From positions 1-13,354 of the forward strand of contig DASRUE010000178.1 of the NCBI GenBank assembly GCA_035687895.1: DNA of 13,354 bases, read 5' to 3'. Below the pieces are notes generated by a model. That model searched no databases. It was not told the DNA's origin and worked only from the letters and a program-made list of their open reading frames with translations. Both the position numbers and the translations under genes were made by a program. Shown here piece after piece: positions 1-6,104 of the stretch; the first letter of the stretch is position 1; each line of letters opens with the position of its first letter. The DNA is from JAERML01 sp035687895. Its GTDB lineage: Bacteria; Bacteroidota; Ignavibacteria; UBA10030; UBA6906.

Positions 1-717
1 GTGGTAAGGAATCCCCTTCGCCTCTTCCGCGCTCTTTGCCTGCACGTACGCACGCGCATCACTGAACGCGTTGGCGATCTCATCCAACGCCTCCTGGCGT
101 TTCTTCCGTTGTTCCTCCTCTGTTGGTTTGCCTGAGAGAGATTTCGTGATTGTCATGGAAGGCCAATTGACGTAGAGCGCGCACGGTGCCTTCAACGTCA
201 TCTCCTCCCACGTCCATCCGTCGAGCATCAGGACGGCCCCGGTTCCTGAAATCGCACCGCCGGCAGGCGATGAGACAGCAAGGGTGATGCCGTTTGCGCG
301 AGTGACGGGAATGATCTCCGATTCAGGGTTGACCGCGACCTCTGCGCGGACGTTTGGGTTGATGCGACCGGCTTCGTTCCGGTCGTTGGACGCACGGACG
401 GCGCCGATCTCCGTCAGGCCGATGTATGTGTCGGGACTGATCAGCCCCGGATAGATATGCGTACCGGTTGCATCGATGGTCTCCGCCCCCGGTGGGATCG
501 GGAGGTTTGTGCCAAGCGCAGTAATTTTCCCAGCCTCAAAAACGATTGTACCGTTGACAATGTCCGGCCCCGTCACCGGATGGATCGTCGCATTTGTAAT
601 AGCAATAGGATGATCCTGCTTCTTCGCGGGGATCTGTCCCGAAGCATCACTGCGATGAGATGTCGTGATGACCAAACAGAGAGTGAGTAGCAGGAAAGAG
701 AATCCTGGAGTTCTCAT
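1..717 (-). CDS. Exported amidohydrolase-family protein, N-terminal 239 residues (gene continues beyond window)
   Basis: The frame is open from an ATG at 717 to the window edge. The first ~26 residues form a Sec-type signal peptide (hydrophobic stretch FSFLLLTLCLVITT), so the product is probably periplasmic. Residues ~37-100 have the amidohydrolase N-terminal beta-sandwich pattern (AITNATIHPVTG, then GTIVFEAGKITALG, then GTHIYPGLI). Where active members carry GLIDxHxH, this protein reads GLISPDTY (residues 91-98), so both metal-binding histidines are replaced. After that comes a block I associate with non-canonical amidohydrolase-like proteins (TEIGAVRASND, NPNVRAEVAVNPESEIIPVTRANG, LDGWTWEEM). 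The start lies one base after the stop of the upstream gene (TGACATG) and has a GGAGG 9 bases before it, inside that gene, which points to translational coupling. Amidohydrolase fold assignment is firm; substrate and activity are unknown, and the rest of the active site is outside the window. Confidence 0.85.
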   Translation of the reverse strand, partial: MRTPGFSFLLLTLCLVITTSHRSDASGQIPAKKQDHPIAITNATIHPVTGPDIVNGTIVFEAGKITALGTNLPIPPGAETIDATGTHIYPGLISPDTYIGLTEIGAVRASNDRNEAGRINPNVRAEVAVNPESEIIPVTRANGITLAVSSPAGGAISGTGAVLMLDGWTWEEMTLKAPCALYVNWPSMTITKSLSGKPTEEEQRKKRQEALDEIANAFSDARAYVQAKSAEEAKGIPYH

Positions 718-718
718 G

Positions 719-3700
719 TCAGTTGCCCTCCCCGAACGTGGTTTCGAGATGTGGGTGGTCATACGTATCGCCCTTCTTTGGCTGCCTCGGTGGAGTGTCC
801 TCGATTCCTGATTTCTTTGCCGTCAGGGCTTTCTGTACCAGGACGGCGCGCTGGTGTTGGGCTTCGGCGTACAACTGCCGGTCCTCTTGCCGGTCGAAGA
901 ACTTCCGGCCGTCAATCCACGTCTGTTCACAGATCGAGTAGGTGGAGAGCGGGTCGCCGCTCCAGATCACAAAGTCCGCATCCTTTCCCGGCTCAAGGGA
1001 ACCAATGCGGTTCTCCACCTTGAGCTGCCTGGCGGGATTGATGGTAACAAATTTGAGGGCTTCCTCCTTCGGCACGCCGCCGAATTTCACTGCCTTTGCT
1101 GCTTCGAGGTTCATCCTTCGCGCAAGCTCATCGCTGTCGGAGTTGAAGGAGACCAGCACACCCTGATCATACATCAACGCTCCGTTGTATGGGATCGCAT
1201 CATATACCTCCAACTTGTACCCCCACCAGTCGCTGAACGACGACCCTCCCGCCCCATGCTGCGCCATGACATCGGCGACCTTGTATCCCTCAAGGATGTG
1301 TTGAAACACGCGAACACGGAAGCCAAAACTTTCCGCAACACGCATCATCGCCAGGATCTCATCCTGACGGTATGAGTGGCAATGGACGAAACGCTTCCCG
1401 CGAATGATTTCAACGATGGCGTCGAGCTCGAGGTCCCGTCGGGGGGGTATTCCCATTTTGTCCTTTTCAAACCGTTGCCAGGCTTTTTCGTAGTCGAGAG
1501 CTGCCTGGAATTCGTCCCGCATGATCTGCTCCACGCCCATGCGCGTCTGTGGATAGCGCGTCGTATAACGGTCTCCCCAGTTTGACTGCTTCACGTTCTC
1601 GCCGAGGGCAAACTTGATGGTTGGCGGCACTCCATCGAATTTCATTTCATCGGGCAACATTCCCCAGCGGAGTTTAATGAGCTGTGCTTGTCCGCCGATG
1701 GGATTCGCCGAGCCGTGCAGGATGTGTGCAGCGGTCAGGCCACCCGCAAGCGCACGGTAGATGTCAATGTCGTCACAGTCCACCACATCGCCGATCCGTA
1801 CTTCTGCACTGATCGCCTGTCCGGCTTCGTTGACGCTCCCCGATGCCGCCATATGTGAGTGCGCGTCGATAAGGCCGGCAGTGAGGTGGTTTCCCTTCGC
1901 GTCAATGACGAGTGCGTCCGACGGCAACGTGAGGTTGGTTCCTACCTTGACGATCTTTCCTTTCTGCACCAGCATGTCTCCATTCTCAATCAAGCCTTGC
2001 GGTCCGCTCGTCCAGATGGTTGCACCCTTCACCATGACTGATGCCGGCTGGATCGGGATTGCCGCTCTCCCAAACGCACCGAGCGGATACACAGGAGAAA
2101 ACGACGCACTCAGGCGAGGCTTGACCTTTGTGGTGTCGGGGTCTGGAATGTACGGACCCATGCGCGTTGCCGACCAGGAGAATGAAACTCCGTTGGCCCA
2201 CTCGCCGGTTCCCAGGAGGGTAATTGCCGACACTGTTCCCGATAGCCTGAGTACCCCAACAAAGCCGACCGAGTCTCCCGCGAAGGAAAAGGAGAGTGTT
2301 CCCCCCGACAGGACTGCTGTTGCAAGCTTTGCTTCTTTCCGGCGTTTGATCGTTCCCTGCAAAGCGTCCGGTTCACCTTTCAGGACTAGCATGATTGTGT
2401 CGTTGACTGCCTGGCCTGAGAACTTCAGATCCCATCTGCCACGCGGGTCGATGTTGGGCAACGGCTTAACTTCATACCTTTTCCCGTCGATCCACGATTC
2501 TCTGATGACTGTCTTTTCTGCAAAGAGATCGCCGCTGGTAACGATGAAGTGTGCTGCCTTGCCGGGTTCAAGAGAGCCAAGTTGTTTTTCCACGCCAAAG
2601 AGCCTTGCGGGAGTGATGGTAAGGGCGGCTAGAGCCGCATCAGGAGCGAGTCCCCGTTCCACCGCCTTCCGCACCTGTGTGAGAAACGTGGAAGGGTCCT
2701 TCAGAGTCGCCGACGTGAAGGCAAACGTTACCCCTGACTCCTGCAGTCGCTTAGGATTTTCAGGAGCCGCATCCCAGTAGCGCAAACTCTCCAGTGTTAC
2801 CTGTAGAGCTTCTTCGGGAGTCTGCACCGCCGGAACATCGGGAAAGTTCACCGGGAGAAGGATGGGGCATTGCGTCGCCTTGATGGCGTCGAGGCGTTTG
2901 TATTCATGGCCGTTGCCGCGCAGAAGAATGTTGAGGGAGAGTTCCTTCCCGATTGCGTGTGCGCGCAGAGCGTCCAATTCGTCGCCGGTCTCGATGATCA
3001 CAGGCATAGCTCCAGAGGCAGCCTCTTTGAGCGCAGCCAGCGGCGCGTTTGTCTCCGGCCGTTGCAAGGATGGGTTCCTTGCGAATGCCGCGTGCGCCTT
3101 CTGGTACCAGTCTGCGTCCATAAACGACTGGCGGATGAGCGCGATAACGCCCATGAGCGAACCGGGATAGTCATCACCGCCAGGGCTGACGGCGAGAGCG
3201 ATATCCTGCGCCACCGCCGGCCGTATGATAAGATCGTTCGTTTGACCACTCCCAAGGTTGACCAATGCGGTCGTTCCTTTGATGATTCCCCGTTGCGGTG
3301 CAACCAACACTGCGGTAAATCCCTGACTCCGGAGCTTTTCAGCTGCCTTCGGATCCGGTGCGAATAGCTCGGCAGCATTCTGGTCGGCAAGGACATTTCC
3401 ATTCCAGTATGACGGTCCCCGCTTCTCGACAGGTTTCTCAGGCTGCGCGTCACCAGGCTCGGGGCGCTTCGGCATGCCGTAGTCGGAGAACGCATCGATG
3501 AAACCAGAGTAGATCGTCAATCCCGCCATATCCCACACGCGCGCGTCGGCCGGGGGAGATGAAGCCCCGACAGATTGTATCACGCCATTTCGGAGGACGA
3601 GCGTTCCTTTCTCAATCACTTTTCCCGGTGCCTGCACGATCCGGGCGTTGATGAACGCGTGCACGTTGGGAGTGTTCTGTCGTATCCCGTCGGTGGGTTT

Positions 3701-3781
3701 CGTCTGTGACAGCAGAATCAGCGGGAGACTCGCGAGTACAACCAGCGCAAGAATGATCCCTCTCGGGTAATGTGAGATCAT
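719..3781 (-). CDS. Exported tandem amidohydrolase (two domains, the first degenerate)
   Basis: This 1020-residue protein begins with a signal peptide (IILALVVLASLPLILLS, residues ~9-25) and is probably periplasmic. Residues ~40-440 form a first amidohydrolase domain ending in the typical LGSLEPGKAAHFIV closing motif. Its metal motif is lost: GFIDAFSD (93-100) replaces GLIDAHSH. Residues ~445-545 are a beta-rich linker domain. Residues ~580-965 form a second, apparently intact domain: GLIDAHSH (H641, H643), FVHCHS (H800, H802), FQH (H828), SFNSDSDE (880-885) and LEPGKDADFVIWSGDP. Known homologues are annotated as imidazolonepropionase-like or generic amidohydrolases, with substrates mostly undefined. 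A longer frame exists up to 3883, but the ATG at 3781 is chosen because AAGGAG sits 5 bases upstream and the signal peptide starts there; the longer version would also overlap the macro-domain gene. It is probably co-expressed with the next gene, one base downstream. Confidence 0.9.
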   Translation of the reverse strand: MISHYPRGIILALVVLASLPLILLSQTKPTDGIRQNTPNVHAFINARIVQAPGKVIEKGTLVLRNGVIQSVGASSPPADARVWDMAGLTIYSGFIDAFSDYGMPKRPEPGDAQPEKPVEKRGPSYWNGNVLADQNAAELFAPDPKAAEKLRSQGFTAVLVAPQRGIIKGTTALVNLGSGQTNDLIIRPAVAQDIALAVSPGGDDYPGSLMGVIALIRQSFMDADWYQKAHAAFARNPSLQRPETNAPLAALKEAASGAMPVIIETGDELDALRAHAIGKELSLNILLRGNGHEYKRLDAIKATQCPILLPVNFPDVPAVQTPEEALQVTLESLRYWDAAPENPKRLQESGVTFAFTSATLKDPSTFLTQVRKAVERGLAPDAALAALTITPARLFGVEKQLGSLEPGKAAHFIVTSGDLFAEKTVIRESWIDGKRYEVKPLPNIDPRGRWDLKFSGQAVNDTIMLVLKGEPDALQGTIKRRKEAKLATAVLSGGTLSFSFAGDSVGFVGVLRLSGTVSAITLLGTGEWANGVSFSWSATRMGPYIPDPDTTKVKPRLSASFSPVYPLGAFGRAAIPIQPASVMVKGATIWTSGPQGLIENGDMLVQKGKIVKVGTNLTLPSDALVIDAKGNHLTAGLIDAHSHMAASGSVNEAGQAISAEVRIGDVVDCDDIDIYRALAGGLTAAHILHGSANPIGGQAQLIKLRWGMLPDEMKFDGVPPTIKFALGENVKQSNWGDRYTTRYPQTRMGVEQIMRDEFQAALDYEKAWQRFEKDKMGIPPRRDLELDAIVEIIRGKRFVHCHSYRQDEILAMMRVAESFGFRVRVFQHILEGYKVADVMAQHGAGGSSFSDWWGYKLEVYDAIPYNGALMYDQGVLVSFNSDSDELARRMNLEAAKAVKFGGVPKEEALKFVTINPARQLKVENRIGSLEPGKDADFVIWSGDPLSTYSICEQTWIDGRKFFDRQEDRQLYAEAQHQRAVLVQKALTAKKSGIEDTPPRQPKKGDTYDHPHLETTFGEGN

Positions 3782-3786
3782 GACAG

Positions 3787-3792
3787 CTCCTT
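3787..3792 (-). promoter_or_regulatory. Shine-Dalgarno site fixing the tandem amidohydrolase start
   Basis: The minus strand reads AAGGAG followed by five bases and ATG at 3781. This selects the internal methionine over the start at 3883, which would put 34 uncharacteristic residues ahead of the signal peptide. Confidence 0.85.
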
Positions 3793-3839
3793 GTGGTTGA
3801 TGGTGGAATGGTAAGCGCATTGTCGACAGTTGGTCGGGA

Positions 3840-4385
3840 TTATTGAGTGGCTCTAAACAGCGGCGCGTAGATATCGTAGTCATGCTGGCTGAATGTCACG
3901 AATCTAATCTCCTGGATTTCAGAGTGACACTTTACAAATTCTTCGACAGTAGTGAACGCAATACGCGAGGCGCGTTCAATCGGAAAGCCATAGATACCGG
4001 TGCTGATGGAAGGGAAAGCGATCGTTCGGATGTTGTTCTCCACAGCGAGGCGGAGGCTGTTGCGGTACGCGTTGCTCAACAACCTGTCTTCGTTGTGGCC
4101 GCCCCCGCGCCAGACCGGTCCCACTGCATGGATCACATGGCGCGCTTTCAGCCTGCCGCCGGATGTTATCACAGCCTCTCCCGTTGGGCATTCACCCTGC
4201 CGGGCGCGGATGGTCTTGCACTCCTCCAGAATCTGAGGCCCACCGGCGTGATGGATTGTGCCATCAACGCCCCCGCCGCCAAGCAAACTTGAGTTTGCCG
4301 CGTTTACCACCGCGTCGGTCTCCTGTTGGGTGATATCGCCACGAAGAAGGGCGAGAACTGTACTGCCAATTTGTGTTCGGATCAT
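3840..4385 (-). CDS. Macro-domain ADP-ribose hydrolase (YmdB/MacroD type)
   Basis: The 181 residues are a single macro domain of standard length. Visible motifs are LLRGDIT near residue 15, VVNAANSSLLGGGGVDGTIH (27-45; the NAAN and GGGGVD loops of the MacroD/YmdB class), GECPTGEAV, and the second loop STGIYGFP. In this class the domain binds ADP-ribose and hydrolyses O-acetyl-ADP-ribose or removes ADP-ribose from acidic protein residues; some members remove ADP-ribose from phosphorylated RNA or DNA ends. There is no signal peptide, so it is cytosolic. It lies 195 bp behind rtcB and 58 bp ahead of the amidohydrolase gene. No Shine-Dalgarno sequence is seen; a possible promoter lies just upstream and would give a very short leader. 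The frame remains open upstream of the ATG, but no usable start codon exists there. Confidence 0.93.
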   Translation of the reverse strand: MIRTQIGSTVLALLRGDITQQETDAVVNAANSSLLGGGGVDGTIHHAGGPQILEECKTIRARQGECPTGEAVITSGGRLKARHVIHAVGPVWRGGGHNEDRLLSNAYRNSLRLAVENNIRTIAFPSISTGIYGFPIERASRIAFTTVEEFVKCHSEIQEIRFVTFSQHDYDIYAPLFRATQ

Positions 4386-4402
4386 TGTAGTGCGGAAGGC
4401 AC

Positions 4403-4422
4403 CACCAATGTAGCAATTGGTG
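4403..4422. repeat. Inverted repeat (7 bp arms, 6 bp spacer) upstream of the macro-domain gene
   Basis: CACCAAT and ATTGGTG flank GTAGCA, a perfect 7-bp dyad. It lies 18 bases upstream of the macro-domain start and covers the putative -10 element, a position where a repressor operator could sit. No regulator gene is seen next to it. Confidence 0.5.
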
Positions 4423-4435
4423 AATGTGGAAGCAA
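4407..4435 (-). promoter_or_regulatory. Possible promoter of the macro-domain gene
   Basis: The minus strand shows TTGCTT, 17 bases, then TACATT, a plausible but weak sigma-70-like pair. The -10-like element ends 21 bases before the ATG, so transcription would start close to the coding region, which agrees with the lack of a ribosome binding site. Read by eye only; such matches arise by chance. Confidence 0.3.
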
Positions 4436-4510
4436 GCTGGTCTTTGTAGTTCGAGTTGTCAATCGGACGTACAGTGAACTCCCCAAAAGATGGAAAGTAA
4501 CCACGGAGAT

Positions 4511-4549
4511 CGCCCGCCGCACGCGCAACGTGCTTGCGGGAGGCGGGCG
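4511..4549. repeat. GC-rich hairpin between rtcB and the macro-domain gene
   Basis: CGCCCGCC (4511-4518) pairs with GGCGGGCG (4542-4549), and inside it CGCAA pairs with TTGCG around a CGTGC loop. It starts about 30 bases after the rtcB stop. No T-run follows it on the minus strand, so it is not a standard intrinsic terminator; it could protect the rtcB 3' end or act as a weak or Rho-assisted stop. Confidence 0.6.
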
Positions 4550-4580
4550 TTCTCTGCGGTTAGATTTTTCAACCGTGCTT

Positions 4581-5744
4581 CTAGTCCTCCGGTCGTTCGC
4601 CTGCAGGGGCCATCTTCACGAGCCGGGGCATGAACCTCGCAAGAGGGCGGGCAAGATCGAGTTGGGCCGCCATGACGTCGTTGATGTTCTTGTATGCCCA
4701 GGGTACTTCATCGAGTCCTGCGGACAACAACTCCACTCCCTGTTTCAGCAGAAACTCCTTCGTTTCTTTCCACGTGAACTTCTTCTTGGCTGCCGTGCGG
4801 GACATCCGTCGTCCTGCACCGTGCGATGTGGAGGAAAGCGACTCTTCATTGCCAAGACCTTCCACCAAGAATCCGGGTGTTCCCATCGAGCCGGGAATAA
4901 TGCCAAGAACTCCTTTGCCTGCAGGAGTTGCACCCTTCCGGTGCACCACAACGTTCCTTCCCCCGTGCTTTTCACGCCAGGCAAAGTTGTGGTGGTTCTC
5001 GATCTGCTTGAGGATCGGATGGCCGAGGAAGTTCACGATCGCGTTGTGTATGACGTGGTGGTTGGCGGAGGCGTATTTTCCCATAAGCTCCATCGCGACC
5101 CAGTATTCTGCACCGTCTTCGTCGAGGTCAAGCCACGCAAGGTTACGCGCCGCGCCCTCGAGCTCCGGGTGGAGCTTCTTTGCAACCTTTGTGTAATAGT
5201 CGGCTACCTGTGCGCCGGTCCCCCGGCTGCCGCTGTGGGAGAGGAGGGCAAGATACGTTCCCGGACTGATCCCGAGCACCTCTTCGTCAAAGGTCAGCTC
5301 ACCAAATTCGACAAAGTGGTTGCCTGAACCTGACGTGCCGAGCTGGCGGTGGGCTTTATCTTTCATCTCACGCGTAACGGGACTGACGTTCCAGTTCTCG
5401 TCCATCACGTCATGGGACTTCGGCTGGCGCCACTCGGCTCCGACGCCGAAGCGGGTGTTCTTTTCAATGGCAGAGACATACAGATCATGCTTCGATTTCA
5501 GGACTGAGGGAGGGATATCAAAGATAGTCATCATCATCCTGCACGCGATATCGACACCGACGCCATAAGGGATGACGGCATTCTCTGTTGCCAGTACACC
5601 GCCAATCGGAAGACCGTAGCCCACGTGCGCGTCAGGCATCAACGCACCACCGACGGCGACCGGAAGGCCAATTGCCGCTTCCATCTGTGCTATTGCTTCT
5701 GCATCGATGTCGGTTCCCCAGGTCCTATACGAAGGCTTGTTCAT
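4581..5744 (-). CDS. rtcB: RNA-splicing ligase RtcB
   Basis: RtcB joins RNA 2',3'-cyclic phosphate or 3'-phosphate ends to 5'-OH ends using GTP and Mn2+. The active-site series is complete: PDAHVGYGLPIGG (37-49), GVDIAC with D65 and C68, GSGNHFVE with H143, LSHSGSRG with H170, HHNFAWRE (251-258), and SSTSHGAGRRMSR, whose H308 corresponds to the histidine that becomes guanylylated. At 387 residues it is shorter than the ~408-residue E. coli and ~480-residue archaeal enzymes, but no motif is missing, so it is a compact form and not a truncation. In bacteria RtcB is linked to RNA repair after ribotoxin or stress cleavage. It is cytosolic. The start lies 31 bases after a terminator, so it begins its own transcript; no Shine-Dalgarno sequence is apparent. 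I see neither rtcA nor an rtcR-type regulator in the window. Confidence 0.96.
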   Translation of the reverse strand: MNKPSYRTWGTDIDAEAIAQMEAAIGLPVAVGGALMPDAHVGYGLPIGGVLATENAVIPYGVGVDIACRMMMTIFDIPPSVLKSKHDLYVSAIEKNTRFGVGAEWRQPKSHDVMDENWNVSPVTREMKDKAHRQLGTSGSGNHFVEFGELTFDEEVLGISPGTYLALLSHSGSRGTGAQVADYYTKVAKKLHPELEGAARNLAWLDLDEDGAEYWVAMELMGKYASANHHVIHNAIVNFLGHPILKQIENHHNFAWREKHGGRNVVVHRKGATPAGKGVLGIIPGSMGTPGFLVEGLGNEESLSSTSHGAGRRMSRTAAKKKFTWKETKEFLLKQGVELLSAGLDEVPWAYKNINDVMAAQLDLARPLARFMPRLVKMAPAGERPED

Positions 5745-5775
5745 AGTGGAAGATACGGATTCATTCCCAAAAGAG

Positions 5776-5806
5776 AAAAGCCCCCGAGATAATACCGGAG
5801 GCTTTT
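5776..5806 (-). terminator. Intrinsic terminator after the pckG/pckA-relic unit
   Basis: AAAAGCCCCCG (5776-5786) and CGGAGGCTTTT (5796-5806) form an 11-bp stem with one mismatch and a 9-base loop. On the minus strand the stem ends in CTTTT and is followed by CTCTTTT. Its near-symmetry (A-run on one side, T-run on the other) means it could also stop plus-strand transcription. It lies between the stop of the pckA relic (5828) and the rtcB start (5744). Confidence 0.85.
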
Positions 5807-5827
5807 ATCGAGAACGCAGTCACTCAC

Positions 5828-6077
5828 TCACCGTGGTCCTGCAGCCCTCACTTCGGGTGTGGATGTGGCCGCGAACTGTTCGAAGTTTTTCTTGAACTTC
5901 TCAGCCAGCTCCTTTGCCCTTATATCGTATGCTGACTTGTCCTTCCAGGTGTTGCGCGGGTTCAGGACTTCCTCCGGAACGCCGGGGCAGGAAGTTGGTA
6001 CATGAAGTCCGAAGATCGGATCCTGGATAGTCCTGACGGTGGCAAGGGATCCGTGTTTCGGCAGTGATAAGAGCGTT
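5828..6077 (-). pseudogene. pckA: 3' remnant of ATP-dependent PEP carboxykinase, 5' part lost and frameshifted
   Basis: About 60 residues match the C-terminus of ATP-type PEP carboxykinase (EC 4.1.1.49): HGSLATVRTIQDP, IFGLHVPTSCPGVPEEVLNP, RNTWKDKSAYD and AKELAEKFKKNFEQFA, then a normal stop at 5828. Full-length members have roughly 520-540 residues, so all catalytic parts (nucleotide P-loop, metal ligands) are absent. Just upstream, NALITAE in the neighbouring frame looks like the preceding family segment (typically RALLTAALxG), which suggests a one-base frameshift near 6056-6060. Farther upstream the similarity ends within 30 bases of the pckG stop. A continuous 96-codon frame begins at an ATG at 6118 inside the pckG tail, so a small product is conceivable, but its first ~20 residues are an off-frame reading of pckG. 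The family call is confident; inactivity follows from the missing domains. Confidence 0.85.
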
Positions 6078-6104
6078 CGATTCCACTCAGACGTTCCAGC
6101 GCAC

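Noticed and set aside
1441..1447. Run of seven G (seven C on the coding strand) inside the tandem amidohydrolase gene, considered as a phase-variation tract or sequencing error
   Set aside because: The reading frame is intact and encodes a sensible GIPPRRDLELD stretch; seven bases is short for phase variation.
1761..2780. A 339-codon open frame on the plus strand
   Set aside because: It is fully antisense to the tandem amidohydrolase, which has clear motifs and a ribosome site. The plus-strand product is rich in Pro, Ser and Arg with no recognisable domain, as expected for a shadow frame.
3821..3828. TGTCGACA palindrome in the gap before the amidohydrolase gene
   Set aside because: An isolated 8-bp palindrome is expected by chance at this length, and it has no extended symmetry or nearby promoter.
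3782..3883. Longer start for the tandem amidohydrolase at 3883
   Set aside because: It would overlap the macro-domain gene and put 34 extra residues before the signal peptide. The ATG at 3781 has AAGGAG at ideal spacing.
4386..4565. Possible N-terminal extension of the macro-domain gene: the frame stays open for about 60 codons upstream
   Set aside because: There is no ATG, GTG or TTG in frame in that stretch, the macro domain is already complete from the ATG at 4385, and the segment includes the GC-rich hairpin. Part of it (FTVRPIDNSNYKDQL) faintly recalls the start of a GNAT protein, but too little to call a relic.
4326..5327. A 333-codon open frame on the plus strand
   Set aside because: It lies opposite rtcB, whose full set of active-site motifs makes the minus strand the coding one. 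No family resemblance is seen in the plus-strand translation.
4581..5744. RtcB considered as C-terminally truncated because it has only 387 residues
   Set aside because: All metal and guanylylation motifs are present, including the late HGAGRRMSR and DEVPWAYKNI segments; compact bacterial RtcB forms are known.
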